NCBI GenBank assembly: GCA_900551755.1
Contig: URXK01000014.1
Coordinates: forward strand, 1-44,705
From: an uncultured Eubacterium sp.
GTDB taxonomy: Bacteria; Bacillota; Clostridia; Lachnospirales; CAG-274
DNA: 44,705 nt
Direction: 5' to 3'
Below, piece by piece: positions 8,513-17,674 of this stretch. The position numbers and the translations under genes were made by a program. The notes beneath the pieces were generated by a model. It worked only from the letters and a program-made list of their open reading frames with translations, ran no database searches and was not told where the DNA came from. Position 1 is the stretch's first letter; every line of letters begins with the position of its first letter.

Positions 8513-10963
8513 ATGCATATTAACAAGGAAGAGTTTAAGAAAAAACTTGCGGCTAATGTAAAAACATTATCACGCAAAACTATTGAAACTGCAACAAAGG
8601 AACAGCTTTACGAGGCACTTGTATTTACTATAAGAGATTATGTAACAGACAAGTGGCTTAAGACACACGAAACTTATGACAAAACTGGTTGTAAAATTGT
8701 TTGCTACCTTTCAATGGAATTTCTTATGGGTAGATTTTTGGGTAATGCCATTCTTAATATGACAATGCTTAATGATGTTAAGTCTGTTCTTAAGGAGATG
8801 AATATTGATTATAATCTTCTTGAAGATGTTGAAAGAGACCCAGGTCTTGGTAACGGTGGTTTAGGTAGACTTGCGGCTTGTTTCTTAGATTCACTTTCAA
8901 CTCTTGAATTACCAGCCTATGGTTGTGGTATTAGATACCATTATGGTATTTTTGAACAGAGAATTGAAAATGGTTATCAGATTGAAGTTCCAGATAATTG
9001 GCTTCAAGATGGTGATATGTGGGGTGTAAAGCGTCCAGAATATGCTGTTGAAGTTAAGTTTGGCGGTAATGTTAAGGCTGTTAAGCAGGAAGATGGTCAA
9101 TATAAATTTGAACAGGAAAATTATCAGTCTGTAATTGCAGTTCCTTATGATTATCCAGTTATTGGTTATAATAACAATACTGTTAATACACTTAGATTAT
9201 GGGATGCTGAGGCTAAGAATAAGTTTGACCTTAAGAGCTTTAATGAAGGTAACTATAGTAAGGCTGTTGAAGAAGAAAATCTTGCTAAGACTTTAACAGA
9301 GGTACTTTATCCAGCTGATGAGCATTATGCAGGTAAGGAATTAAGATTAAGACAGCAGTATTTCTTTGTTTCTGCAACTTTACAGAGAATAATGAATAAA
9401 TTTGTTCAGAAGTTTGGTACAGATTTTTCACTTCTTCCAGAAAAGTATGCTTTCCAGTTAAATGATACTCACCCAAGTATTGCTGTTGCTGAACTTATGC
9501 GTCTTTTAGTTGATGAACATAATGTAGCTTGGGACGATGCGTGGGAAATTACAAAGAAGTGCTGTGCTTATACAAATCACACAATTATGTCTGAAGCTCT
9601 TGAAAAGTGGCCTATTGAACTTTTCTCAAGATTACTTCCTCGTATATATATGATTGTTGAAGAAATTAACAGAAGATTCTGTGAAATGCTTATTAATAAG
9701 TATGGCAATAATGCTGATAAGATTAGAAAGATGGCTATTGTTGCAGACGGTCAAATTAGAATGGCTTGGTTAGCTATAGTTGGTAGCCACTCTGTAAATG
9801 GTGTTGCTGCACTTCACACAGAAATTCTTAAAAATCAGGAATTAAAGGATTTCTATGAGATTTATCCAGAGAAATTTAATAATAAGACTAATGGTATTAC
9901 TCAGAGAAGATGGCTTGGTCACGCAAACCCTGAATTAGCTTCTCTTATTACAGAAAAGATTGGTGATGGTTTCTATACTAACCTTTCTGAACTTGAAAAA
10001 CTTGTACCATTAGCTGACGATAAGGACTTCCAGAAGAAGTTTATGGCTATTAAGAAGGCTAATAAGGTTGCTTTATCCGATTATTTTAAAGCTACTATGG
10101 GTATTGAAATTAACCCAGATTCTATTTATGATATTCAGGTTAAGAGATTACACGAATATAAGAGACAGCTTTTAAATATTCTTCACGTAATGAGCCTTTA
10201 CAACAAGTTAAAGGTAAATCCAGGTATGGATATGGTGCCTAGAACATTTATATTTGGTGCTAAGTCAGCAGCCGGTTATAGAAGAGCTAAACTTATAATT
10301 AAGCTTATTAATTCTGTAGCAGACCTTGTTAATAATGATGAAACTATTGAAGGTAAGATTAAGGTTATTTTTGCTGAAAACTATAGAGTAAGTCTTGCTG
10401 AAAAGTTAATACCAGCAGCTGATGTTTCAGAGCAAATTTCTACAGCATCTAAGGAAGCATCTGGTACAGGTAATATGAAGTTTATGCTTAATGGTGCCTT
10501 AACTATGGGTACTCTTGACGGTGCTAATGTTGAAATTAGAGAAGAAGTTGGCGATGATAACATATTTATTTTTGGTATGAAGGCTGACGAAGTTATTGCA
10601 GAATACTCAAAGAATGATTATAACCCTTGGGATATTTATAATATGAATTCTGATGTTAGAGGCGTATTAAATATGCTTATTAATGGTACTCTTGATAAGG
10701 ATACAGAATTATTTAGAGAAATTTATGATTCATTACTTAATGGTTATAATGGTGCTAGACCAGACGAATACTTTGTTCTTAAAGATTTTGCATCTTATGC
10801 AGAAGCTCAAGATAGAGTTGATAAGGCTTATAGAGATAAAGATAAGTGGGCTAAGATGGCAATTTTAAATACAGCACATAGTGGCAAGTTCTCATCTGAT
10901 AGAACTATTCAAGAATATGCTGATGATATTTGGAATTTAAAGCCTGTTCACATTGAAATGTAA
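8513..10963 (+). CDS. glgP: Glycogen/maltodextrin phosphorylase
   Basis: An 816-residue glycosyltransferase-35 enzyme that releases glucose-1-phosphate from alpha-1,4-glucans using phosphate. The pyridoxal-phosphate lysine is K656 in EASGTGNMKFMLNG. Other signatures are the N-terminal CYLSMEFLMGR, ERDPGLGNGGLGRLAACFLDS, and QLNDTHPSIAVAELMRLL. It is full length. AAAGGGG precedes the ATG. It follows prfA by 27 bases with no visible promoter, so read-through from the prfA operon is likely. No other glycogen genes are nearby. It ends at a strong terminator. Confidence 0.96.
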   Translation: MHINKEEFKKKLAANVKTLSRKTIETATKEQLYEALVFTIRDYVTDKWLKTHETYDKTGCKIVCYLSMEFLMGRFLGNAILNMTMLNDVKSVLKEMNIDYNLLEDVERDPGLGNGGLGRLAACFLDSLSTLELPAYGCGIRYHYGIFEQRIENGYQIEVPDNWLQDGDMWGVKRPEYAVEVKFGGNVKAVKQEDGQYKFEQENYQSVIAVPYDYPVIGYNNNTVNTLRLWDAEAKNKFDLKSFNEGNYSKAVEEENLAKTLTEVLYPADEHYAGKELRLRQQYFFVSATLQRIMNKFVQKFGTDFSLLPEKYAFQLNDTHPSIAVAELMRLLVDEHNVAWDDAWEITKKCCAYTNHTIMSEALEKWPIELFSRLLPRIYMIVEEINRRFCEMLINKYGNNADKIRKMAIVADGQIRMAWLAIVGSHSVNGVAALHTEILKNQELKDFYEIYPEKFNNKTNGITQRRWLGHANPELASLITEKIGDGFYTNLSELEKLVPLADDKDFQKKFMAIKKANKVALSDYFKATMGIEINPDSIYDIQVKRLHEYKRQLLNILHVMSLYNKLKVNPGMDMVPRTFIFGAKSAAGYRRAKLIIKLINSVADLVNNDETIEGKIKVIFAENYRVSLAEKLIPAADVSEQISTASKEASGTGNMKFMLNGALTMGTLDGANVEIREEVGDDNIFIFGMKADEVIAEYSKNDYNPWDIYNMNSDVRGVLNMLINGTLDKDTELFREIYDSLLNGYNGARPDEYFVLKDFASYAEAQDRVDKAYRDKDKWAKMAILNTAHSGKFSSDRTIQEYADDIWNLKPVHIEM

Positions 10964-10972
10964 TTATATATT

Positions 10973-11004
10973 AAAAGGGACTACAAATCGTAGTCCCTTT
11001 TTTT
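10973..11004. terminator. Bidirectional terminator between glgP and the LUD gene
   Basis: A perfect 11-bp stem AAAGGGACTAC (10974-10984) / GTAGTCCCTTT (10990-11000) with a 5-base loop and T-run to 11004. It lies between convergent genes; A residues on the left side could serve the minus strand. Confidence 0.9.
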
Positions 11005-11013
11005 GTTATATTA

Positions 11014-11649
11014 TTAGAAGCCTAAGTTTTCGCCAACAATAATTACCTTTATTCTGTCTTTAATTCTTGAAAATCTAGTATGAACAAATTGACAGCATAC
11101 AGTTTCTGGACTTAAGCAATCCATACATTTACCAGTTTTTTTGCAAGGTGTGTTACAATCAAATCTAATTACATTTGGTATAGATGCTTTGTTTCTTGCT
11201 CTGCTAAGGGCTGAATCATAAGTATCGCAAATCTTATTGATACCAGTTACTATAATTACATTTTTAGGTCCATAGATAAGGGCAGCTACTCTATTACCAT
11301 TGCCATCAATATTTATAAGCTGACCGTCAATAGTCATTGCATTTGTACTCATAAGATAGTAGTCAGCATTAAGTGCTTTGTGAGCAATTTCTTCTTTTTC
11401 TTCTCTGCTTTCAACATCGTTTCTATCAAGACATTGGTAATTATTATTCTTTAAAGTGTTTATTAAACCAGTTTCTTGAAGTGTTGCTGAGCCACCCCAA
11501 CTGACTACACTACCTTCTGGAATAAGTGAAAGGGCAATTTTGACTGCTTCTTCTTTATTCTCGGCATAAAAGCCTTGCATATTTCTTTTTTCAAGACCTT
11601 CAATAGTTTTTTCGGCCAACAATTTGTTATATTCGTTTACAGGTGTCAT
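11014..11649 (-). CDS. LUD-domain (DUF162) protein with cysteine cluster
   Basis: A 211-residue protein of the LUD/lactate-utilisation LutC/YkgG-like family. Family features are the N-terminal helix, SVVSWGGSATLQETG, and ADYYLMSTNAMTIDGQLINIDGNGNRVAALIYGPKNVIIVTG. Near the C-terminus are seven cysteines (DCNTPCKKTGKCMDC and VCC), as in an iron-sulfur or zinc site. It is not linked to lutA or lutB here; its neighbours upstream are lysA and aroC, so a lactate role is not supported. AAGGAGG precedes the ATG. A terminator hairpin separates it from lysA, so it may be expressed at a lower level or from its own promoter. Confidence 0.85.
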   Translation of the reverse strand: MTPVNEYNKLLAEKTIEGLEKRNMQGFYAENKEEAVKIALSLIPEGSVVSWGGSATLQETGLINTLKNNNYQCLDRNDVESREEKEEIAHKALNADYYLMSTNAMTIDGQLINIDGNGNRVAALIYGPKNVIIVTGINKICDTYDSALSRARNKASIPNVIRFDCNTPCKKTGKCMDCLSPETVCCQFVHTRFSRIKDRIKVIIVGENLGF

Positions 11650-11664
11650 AAAATTTACCTCCTT

Positions 11665-11697
11665 AAAAATTAAGAGGAGATAAATATATCTCCCCTT
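11665..11697 (-). terminator. Terminator after lysA (minus strand)
   Basis: Read on the minus strand, an 11-bp stem AAGGGGAGATA/TATCTCCTCTT with one G-U pair is followed by AATTTTT. The stem is at 11672-11682 and 11687-11697. Confidence 0.75.
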
Positions 11698-11706
11698 AAA
11701 AATAAA

Positions 11707-12960
11707 TTATTTATTTAATGAAATCATACCCTTTAAAAGGTCCTCAAGCTGGTCTCTTTCTCTAATTAACACAGCTTCACCGTTTTCTCTAATTAATACT
11801 TCAGCAGGGCGTAATCTATTGTTATAGTTAGAAGCCATACTGTAACCGTAAGCACCAGCATCGAGAATACCAATAGTATCACCAATGTGCATTTCAGGAC
11901 ACATTCTGTGCTTAGCCATAATATCACCAGATTCGCAAATATTACCAACTACAGTAATATCTTCAACCTTATCGCTATCATTATATACTTCAATATCGTG
12001 GTGAGAATCATACATAACTGGTCTTTGAAGTACATTAAAACCAAGGTCAGTACCAGCATACTTATCTTCGTGATTGAACTTAATAGCGTGAACTGTACCT
12101 AAAAGAACAGAGCACTCAGCAGAAATATATCTACCAGGTTCAACCTTAAAAGTGATTTCCTTGCCATATTCAGCAACGAAGTCATATAATACCTTATCAA
12201 GTTCCTTACCTAAAGATTCAAGGTCAAGTCTTGGCTGGTCATTAAGCTTTTCGTAAGGGATACCAAAGCCACCACCTAAATCAACAAATTCAAGGTCATC
12301 AAATTCCTTAGCAATATGTAAAATAGCCTTAACACCTTCAACATACTTGCTACCATCCATAAATAATGAACCAATGTGCTGATTAATACCAACAAGTGTA
12401 AGGTCATACTTCTTTAAAATTTCCTTAAATTCAGGAATATCTTCAGGGTTAATAGCAAACTTAGTCTTCTTACCAGCAGTAATAACCTTTTCACTGTGAC
12501 CAGCACCGATACCACCGTTAAATCTAGCAGCAATCTTGCCACCAGGATTGAGCTGACCATACTGTTCTAACTGAGCAAGTGAGTCAACACTCATTGTAAT
12601 ATTGTGGTCAATAGCAAACTGCATTTCTTCCTTAGATACATTGTTGCTGATGTAGAAAATCTGTTCAGGCTTAAAACCTGCCTTTAATTCAACAAAGATT
12701 TCACCAGGACTCATTGCATCTACATTTAAGCCTTCTTCTCTTACGATTTCAAGGAAAGCTAAATTGCTGTTAGCCTTAGCAGAATAGTTGATGCTAAAGT
12801 GAGGATATTTAACAAGGTTCTTAATATCTCTGCATCTTTCTCTTAAAATCTTTTCACTATAGACATAAAGAGGACTACCAAACTTAGCTGTTAAGTCAGC
12901 AGGCTTATTGCCCATAAAGAAGTTTACTGAATCAGTTACTTTTGTGTTAATTTTTCCCAT
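11707..12960 (-). CDS. lysA: Diaminopimelate decarboxylase
   Basis: A 417-residue fold-III PLP enzyme catalysing the last step of lysine synthesis, meso-diaminopimelate to lysine. The Schiff-base lysine is K62 (INYSAKANS). Other motifs are the HIGS phosphate-binding region, FVDLGGGFGIPY, KVEPGRYISAE, and the active-site CESGDIMAK. Carboxynorspermidine decarboxylase is a related alternative, but the length and the CESGD/EPGR set favour LysA. The ribosome-binding site is AGGAAA, weaker than in its neighbours. It lies 21 bases after aroC, so the two are probably co-transcribed. Confidence 0.9.
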   Translation of the reverse strand: MGKINTKVTDSVNFFMGNKPADLTAKFGSPLYVYSEKILRERCRDIKNLVKYPHFSINYSAKANSNLAFLEIVREEGLNVDAMSPGEIFVELKAGFKPEQIFYISNNVSKEEMQFAIDHNITMSVDSLAQLEQYGQLNPGGKIAARFNGGIGAGHSEKVITAGKKTKFAINPEDIPEFKEILKKYDLTLVGINQHIGSLFMDGSKYVEGVKAILHIAKEFDDLEFVDLGGGFGIPYEKLNDQPRLDLESLGKELDKVLYDFVAEYGKEITFKVEPGRYISAECSVLLGTVHAIKFNHEDKYAGTDLGFNVLQRPVMYDSHHDIEVYNDSDKVEDITVVGNICESGDIMAKHRMCPEMHIGDTIGILDAGAYGYSMASNYNNRLRPAEVLIRENGEAVLIRERDQLEDLLKGMISLNK

Positions 12961-12981
12961 TTTCGTGTTTCCTTTCTTTTG

Positions 12982-14076
12982 TTATATTGAATAAAAATGC
13001 TTGATGTTGTCAATTCTTGCTGACATATTAACAAGCATTAAATCAGCAACGGTAATAGCAGCCATAGCCTCAACAACTACAACAGCTCTAGGTACTACAA
13101 TAGGGTCGTGACGACCAGATATTGTTATTTCAGTATCTTCGCCATTGTTGTTGACTGTTTTTTGTGGTTGTGCTATAGATGGGGTAGGTTTAAATGCAAC
13201 TCTAAAATTAACATTAGAACCATCAGAAAATCCACCTAAGACACCTCCTGAATGATTTGTTTCTTTTTTTATTGTGCCATTATCCATATAAAAATTATCA
13301 TTGTTATATGAACCATAGCTTTCAGCAGCACTAAAGCCGTCACCAAATTCAATTCCTTTTGTTGCACCAATAGACATAATAGCCTTTGATATTGATGCGT
13401 CAAGTTTATCAAATACAGGCTCACCAATACCAATAGGTAAACCTGATATATTGCACTCAACAATGCCACCAACAGAATCACAATTTTCTATAGCTTTATC
13501 TAAAAGCTCAGCAGCTTTTTCGGCAGCTTTTTTATCTGGCATATAAAGTGGATTGTTAGCACATTCGCTCAAATCAATATTTTCAACTTTTACATTACCA
13601 ATAGAAGTAGTATAGGCTTGAATATTAATACCTAATTCTTGCAAAAGTTTTCTAGCAACAGCACCGGCAGCAACTCTTGCAGAAGTTTCTCTACCAGATG
13701 AACGACCACCACCTCTATAATCTCTAAAACCGTATTTTGTTTCAAAACCTAAGTCTGCGTGGCCAGGTCTATAAACATTACATATATTAGAGTAATCACG
13801 AGAACGCTGGTCTTGATTAAATATGACTAAAGAAATAGGAGTACCTGTTGTTTTGCCTTCAAATACACCTGACATTATTTCGACTTTGTCGCCTTCCTGT
13901 CTTTTTGTACCATATTTATTAGCTCCAGGCTTTCGTCTATCCATATCCTTTTGTATATCTTCTTCGCAAAGGGGTATACCAGCAGGACAGCCATCAATGA
14001 CTACGCCTAAACCCTTTCCGTGAGATTCGCCCCAAGTAGTGATTTTAAATATATTGCCAAAGGTTGAACCTGACAT
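12982..14076 (-). CDS. aroC: Chorismate synthase
   Basis: A 364-residue FMN-dependent enzyme converting 5-enolpyruvylshikimate-3-phosphate to chorismate, the last shared step of aromatic amino-acid synthesis. The family signatures are [18 protein letters not shown], the arginine-rich [28 protein letters not shown] region (here [11 protein letters not shown]), and the C-terminal [25 protein letters not shown] precedes the ATG. It is the first gene of a leftward unit with lysA. No other aro genes are in the window. Confidence 0.97.
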   Translation of the reverse strand: MSGSTFGNIFKITTWGESHGKGLGVVIDGCPAGIPLCEEDIQKDMDRRKPGANKYGTKRQEGDKVEIMSGVFEGKTTGTPISLVIFNQDQRSRDYSNICNVYRPGHADLGFETKYGFRDYRGGGRSSGRETSARVAAGAVARKLLQELGINIQAYTTSIGNVKVENIDLSECANNPLYMPDKKAAEKAAELLDKAIENCDSVGGIVECNISGLPIGIGEPVFDKLDASISKAIMSIGATKGIEFGDGFSAAESYGSYNNDNFYMDNGTIKKETNHSGGVLGGFSDGSNVNFRVAFKPTPSIAQPQKTVNNNGEDTEITISGRHDPIVVPRAVVVVEAMAAITVADLMLVNMSARIDNIKHFYSI

Positions 14077-14265
14077 ATTTTCACCTCTTAATAAATAATT
14101 TTCTTGAAATATCCTTAAAAAAATATTATACTATATCTAAGTAGTTTTGTATTCAAATATTGTCATAAAGATACAATAATCTAAATAATGTATAATCAAA
14201 ATCATTTTATCATTTTTTTTGTATTTTTACAACAGTTTTTTGTATATTTTAAGGAGATTATTGAT

Positions 14266-15663
14266 GTGAAAAGTTTTTTTAGTGGTTTAAAAGATACTCA
14301 AATTATAATGTTAGGTTTTTTAATTACTATATTAATTGGTGCTTTTTTGCTTATGTTGCCAATATCATCAGCAAATGGTCAATGGACAAACTTTATTGAT
14401 TCTCTTTTTACTTCTACATCAGCAGTATGTATCACAGGACTTGCAGTACAATCAACAGCAGACCATTGGTCATTAATAGGTCAATGTATAATTTTAGCAC
14501 TTATTCAAATTGGTGGTTTAGGTTTTACGAGTATAGTAACTATTGTATTTGTTGCTGTAGGCAAAAGAATAACTATTAGAGAAAGAAGTGTAATTAGAGA
14601 AGCCTTAAATGTAAATTTACATAGTGGTGTTGTAAGTTTTGCAAAATATATCGTTAAATTTACATTAATTGTGGAGTTTATAGGAGCTTTTGTTTTAAGT
14701 ATAAGATTTATTCCTGAATTTGGAATTAAAAGTGGTATATTTAAAGGTCTATTTCATTCTATATCAGCATTTTGCAATGCAGGTTTTGATATTATTGGTA
14801 ATACAAGTCTTATGTGTTATTCTGATGATATTGTAATAAATTTAGTTATTATGCTACTTATTATAATAGGCGGTCTAGGCTTTCCTGTAGCTCAAGATAT
14901 TATAGAAATGATTTATCATATTTTTGTGAAAAAATATAGTGTCAAATTTTCAATTGGAAGGCTTAAGTTGCAGTCGAAAATTGCTTTAACTACAACAATT
15001 TTATTAATTATTGGCGGAGCATTTGCAATATTTGTGTTTGAATTTAATAATTATAAAACTATTGGAAATATGAACCTATTTGGTAAAGTGTTAGCATCTT
15101 TTTTTCAGTCTGTAACATTAAGAACTGCTGGATTTTCTAGTATTGACCAAGGGTCAATGAATTATGCTTCTAAATTGATTAGTTCTGTTCTTATGTTTGT
15201 TGGTGGTTCACCAACAGGTACAGCTGGTGGTGCAAAAACTGTAACTATGGCAATTTTATTTTTTGCTGTTTTGTCGTTAATAAAAGGCAAAGACGAGATA
15301 AATGCTTATAATAGAACTATTGGTTTTGATATGTTGCAAAAGGCTTTATCTGTAGTTATTATGATGCTTACTGTTATTGTAATAGCTGTTATTATTCTTT
15401 CTCTTACAGAAGCTAATTTATTAGTAGCAAATGGCGGAAAATTTGAACTTTTGGATATATTTTATGAAACAGTTTCAGCTATTTGTACTGTTGGAGTTAC
15501 AACAGGCATTACGCCGTTATTGTCGTCAATTGGTAAAATAGTAATTATTATATGTATGTATATAGGTAGAATTGGACCTATTACACTTGCTATTGCTTTG
15601 TCAGGTAAGGGTAAAAATAAAAATACTATTCATTATCCAGAAGGCAATGTAATTGTAGGCTAG
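14266..15663 (+). CDS. ktrB: KtrB/TrkH-type potassium channel subunit
   Basis: A 465-residue membrane protein forming the ion-conducting subunit of a K+ uptake system. Four pore-loop repeats are seen: TSTSAVCITGLAVQST, SISAFCNAGFDIIG, QSVTLRTAGFSSID and ETVSAICTVGVTTG. The start is assigned to GTG at 14266, which has AAGGAG nine bases upstream; an in-frame ATG at 14188 would add an unlikely hydrophobic extension, and the ATG overlapping the GTG runs straight into a stop. It is 13 bases ahead of ktrA, its regulatory partner. Confidence 0.93.
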   Translation: MKSFFSGLKDTQIIMLGFLITILIGAFLLMLPISSANGQWTNFIDSLFTSTSAVCITGLAVQSTADHWSLIGQCIILALIQIGGLGFTSIVTIVFVAVGKRITIRERSVIREALNVNLHSGVVSFAKYIVKFTLIVEFIGAFVLSIRFIPEFGIKSGIFKGLFHSISAFCNAGFDIIGNTSLMCYSDDIVINLVIMLLIIIGGLGFPVAQDIIEMIYHIFVKKYSVKFSIGRLKLQSKIALTTTILLIIGGAFAIFVFEFNNYKTIGNMNLFGKVLASFFQSVTLRTAGFSSIDQGSMNYASKLISSVLMFVGGSPTGTAGGAKTVTMAILFFAVLSLIKGKDEINAYNRTIGFDMLQKALSVVIMMLTVIVIAVIILSLTEANLLVANGGKFELLDIFYETVSAICTVGVTTGITPLLSSIGKIVIIICMYIGRIGPITLAIALSGKGKNKNTIHYPEGNVIVG

Positions 15664-15676
15664 GAGGGTTTGTAAA

Positions 15677-16324
15677 ATGAAAAATAAACAGTTTGCTGTT
15701 ATTGGTTTGGGAAGATTTGGAACAGCTGTGACTAAGACTTTAGTTGAAAACGGTTATGATGTACTATGCTGTGACAAAGATATGGCAATTGTTAAAAGAA
15801 TTGAGCCTTATGTTACAAAGGCAATTCAAATTGATGTAATGAATGAAAATTCTGTAGAAGCATTAGGCTTAAATAATTTTGATGTTGTAATTATTGCCAT
15901 AGGTGATAGCCTTGAGTCAAGTGTAATGGCAACAATGTATGCAAAAGAAGCAGGAGTAAAAAAAGTTATTGTCAAAGCTCAAAATTTATCTGAAAAGAAA
16001 ATACTTGAAAAAATTGGAGCAGATAAGGTTATAATGCCTGAAGTAGATTCAGGAAAAAGGCTTGCAATCAATCTTATAACAACAAATGTAATAGAATATA
16101 TTAGTTTTTCTGAAAAATTTGCAATGGCAGAAATAGCTCCATTAAAAGAGTGGATAGGCAAAACTATTTCTCAAGCTAATATTAGAGCAAAGTATGGATT
16201 TAATGTGGTTGCTATAAAAGAAAACGACAATGTAATTGTAACACCTAAGCCAGATGATGTTATTAATGACATATCTATACTTGTTATAATAGGTGAAAGT
16301 AGTCAAATTCAAAAATTTAATTAG
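15677..16324 (+). CDS. ktrA: KtrA/TrkA-type potassium regulatory subunit
   Basis: A 215-residue peripheral RCK protein that gates the KtrB channel in response to bound nucleotide. The N-terminal Rossmann domain carries FAVIGLGRFGTAVTKTL with the GxGxxG loop and an acidic residue (CCDKD) at the end of the second strand. The C-terminal part (about 135-215) is an RCK-C domain, in other homologues a c-di-AMP site; no such binding can be shown from sequence. AGGAGG precedes the ATG. A single RCK copy, so KtrA-like rather than the doubled TrkA. Confidence 0.93.
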   Translation: MKNKQFAVIGLGRFGTAVTKTLVENGYDVLCCDKDMAIVKRIEPYVTKAIQIDVMNENSVEALGLNNFDVVIIAIGDSLESSVMATMYAKEAGVKKVIVKAQNLSEKKILEKIGADKVIMPEVDSGKRLAINLITTNVIEYISFSEKFAMAEIAPLKEWIGKTISQANIRAKYGFNVVAIKENDNVIVTPKPDDVINDISILVIIGESSQIQKFN

Positions 16325-16332
16325 AGGTTAAT

Positions 16333-17106
16333 ATGGAACAATATATTGATAGTATTCATAATAAGGTTATAAAAGAAATAAATGCACTTAAAAATAAAAA
16401 GGATAGAGAAAAAAGAGGACTTTTTATTTTAGAGGGTGACAGATTAATATCTGAAATAGATGAAAACTGGAAAATTGAATATGTAGTTGTAAGTAAAAGT
16501 TATGTAGGAAACATAGAAAAATATGATAAGGTTTACATAGTGTCTGATGATATGTTCTCTAAAATATCAGATACAGTAAATCCACAAGGAATAATGGCAG
16601 TCTGTCATATTAAGGATTTTGATGTGGTTGAAATAGATAGTAATGAAAATCCTTTTTATATAATACTTGAAAATGTTATGGACCCAGGCAATATGGGAAC
16701 TATTATTAGAACTGCTGATGCTTCTGGAGCAGACGGCATATTTTTAAGCAAAGGCTGTGTTGATATATATAACCCTAAGGTAATTAGGGCAACAATGGGT
16801 TCAATATTTCACTTGCCGATTTATAGAAATATTAATGTAATTGATTTAGTTAAGGATTTTAATAATAAAGATATTACTACTTTAGCTGCCCATTTAAAGG
16901 GAAATACAACACCATACAAAATCAATATGAAAAAAGGTTGTGCTATAATAATTGGCAATGAGGCTAACGGTTTAAGTGATGAGCTAAGCAATACTGCTAA
17001 TTGCCTTGTTAAAATTCCTATGCCAGGTAAGGCAGAAAGTATGAATGCGGGAATTGCTGCAGGAATACTTATTTATGAAGCTGTTAGACAAAGGTTAGGT
17101 GATTAG
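16333..17106 (+). CDS. TrmH/SpoU-family RNA 2'-O-methyltransferase
   Basis: A 257-residue SPOUT methyltransferase. Motif 1 is NVMDPGNMGTIIRTADASGADGIFL, motif 2 is IIGNEANGLSDE, and motif 3 is VKIPMPGKAESMNAGIAAGILIYEAVR; together they form the knotted SAM site. The N-terminal region (about 1-95) is the substrate-binding domain seen in 23S rRNA methyltransferases such as RlmB and YsgA. The exact RNA target cannot be inferred. It starts 8 bases after ktrA and its stop is followed by the next gene's TTG after one base. Confidence 0.9.
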   Translation: MEQYIDSIHNKVIKEINALKNKKDREKRGLFILEGDRLISEIDENWKIEYVVVSKSYVGNIEKYDKVYIVSDDMFSKISDTVNPQGIMAVCHIKDFDVVEIDSNENPFYIILENVMDPGNMGTIIRTADASGADGIFLSKGCVDIYNPKVIRATMGSIFHLPIYRNINVIDLVKDFNNKDITTLAAHLKGNTTPYKINMKKGCAIIIGNEANGLSDELSNTANCLVKIPMPGKAESMNAGIAAGILIYEAVRQRLGD

Positions 17107-17107
17107 A

Positions 17108-17563
17108 TTGAAAAGAATAAGTTGGGACGAATATTTTATGAGTATGGCAGAACTTGCAAGCAAGCGTTCGACTTGTTTAAGACGACAGGTAGGTGCTGTA
17201 ATAGTTAGAGATAATCAAGTACTTGCCACTGGTTACAATGGAGCTCCTAAAGGATTGCCTAATTGCTGTGATTTAGAAAAATGCTTAAGGCAAGAAATGG
17301 GTATCCCTAGCGGTGAAAGACAAGAACTTTGCCGAGCTGTACACGCCGAAAATAATGCTATAACACAATGTGCTGTAAATGGTGTAAGCTGTAAGGGTGG
17401 TACACTTTATGTAACTGCAAGTCCTTGTATTATGTGTACAAAGCAGTTAATTAACGCAGGTATAGTTAGAATTGTTGCCAAAGAAATGTACCCAGAAAAT
17501 ATGGGAAGAAAAATGCTTGAGGAAAGTGGCATAGTTTTTGAACTATTTAACGAAATAAATTAA
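17108..17563 (+). CDS. comEB: dCMP deaminase (ComEB-like)
   Basis: A 151-residue zinc-dependent cytidylate deaminase that makes dUMP from dCMP, feeding dTMP synthesis. The zinc and catalytic motifs are H79-A-E81 and PC107xxC110. An extra cysteine-rich insertion (NCCDLEKC) is usual in this family. The start is placed at TTG 17108, which gives MKRISWDEYFM, the standard family N-terminus, and has AGGTGA 5 bases upstream; a GTG at 17099 in the same frame is less well placed. Named comEB from its position in competence operons elsewhere, but no competence genes are adjacent here. Confidence 0.92.
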   Translation: MKRISWDEYFMSMAELASKRSTCLRRQVGAVIVRDNQVLATGYNGAPKGLPNCCDLEKCLRQEMGIPSGERQELCRAVHAENNAITQCAVNGVSCKGGTLYVTASPCIMCTKQLINAGIVRIVAKEMYPENMGRKMLEESGIVFELFNEIN

Positions 17564-17566
17564 ATT

Positions 17567-17592
17567 TTAGCCGACAGTTATCTGTTGGCTAA
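17567..17592 (+). terminator. Hairpin after comEB
   Basis: An 11-bp stem TTAGCCGACAG/CTGTTGGCTAA with one G-U pair and a TTAT loop, followed only by TTTGAT. A weak terminator. Confidence 0.55.
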
Positions 17593-17616
17593 TTTGATGT
17601 ATAATAGGGAATTTAC

Positions 17617-17645
17617 TTGTATATATGCTTAATTTGTGTTAAAAT
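17617..17645 (+). promoter_or_regulatory. Promoter with extended -10 for the pectinesterase gene
   Basis: TTGTAT (17617-17622), a 17-base spacer, and TAAAAT (17640-17645) preceded by TGT. The start codon is 30 bases downstream with AGGAGG between. Confidence 0.6.
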
Positions 17646-17674
17646 CAATATTAGTTTTTATAGGAGGTAATGAA

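Noticed and set aside
14077..14265. c-di-AMP riboswitch upstream of ktrB
   Set aside because: Such riboswitches often precede potassium transporter genes, but the region is short and AT-rich and I see none of the conserved GC-rich stems.
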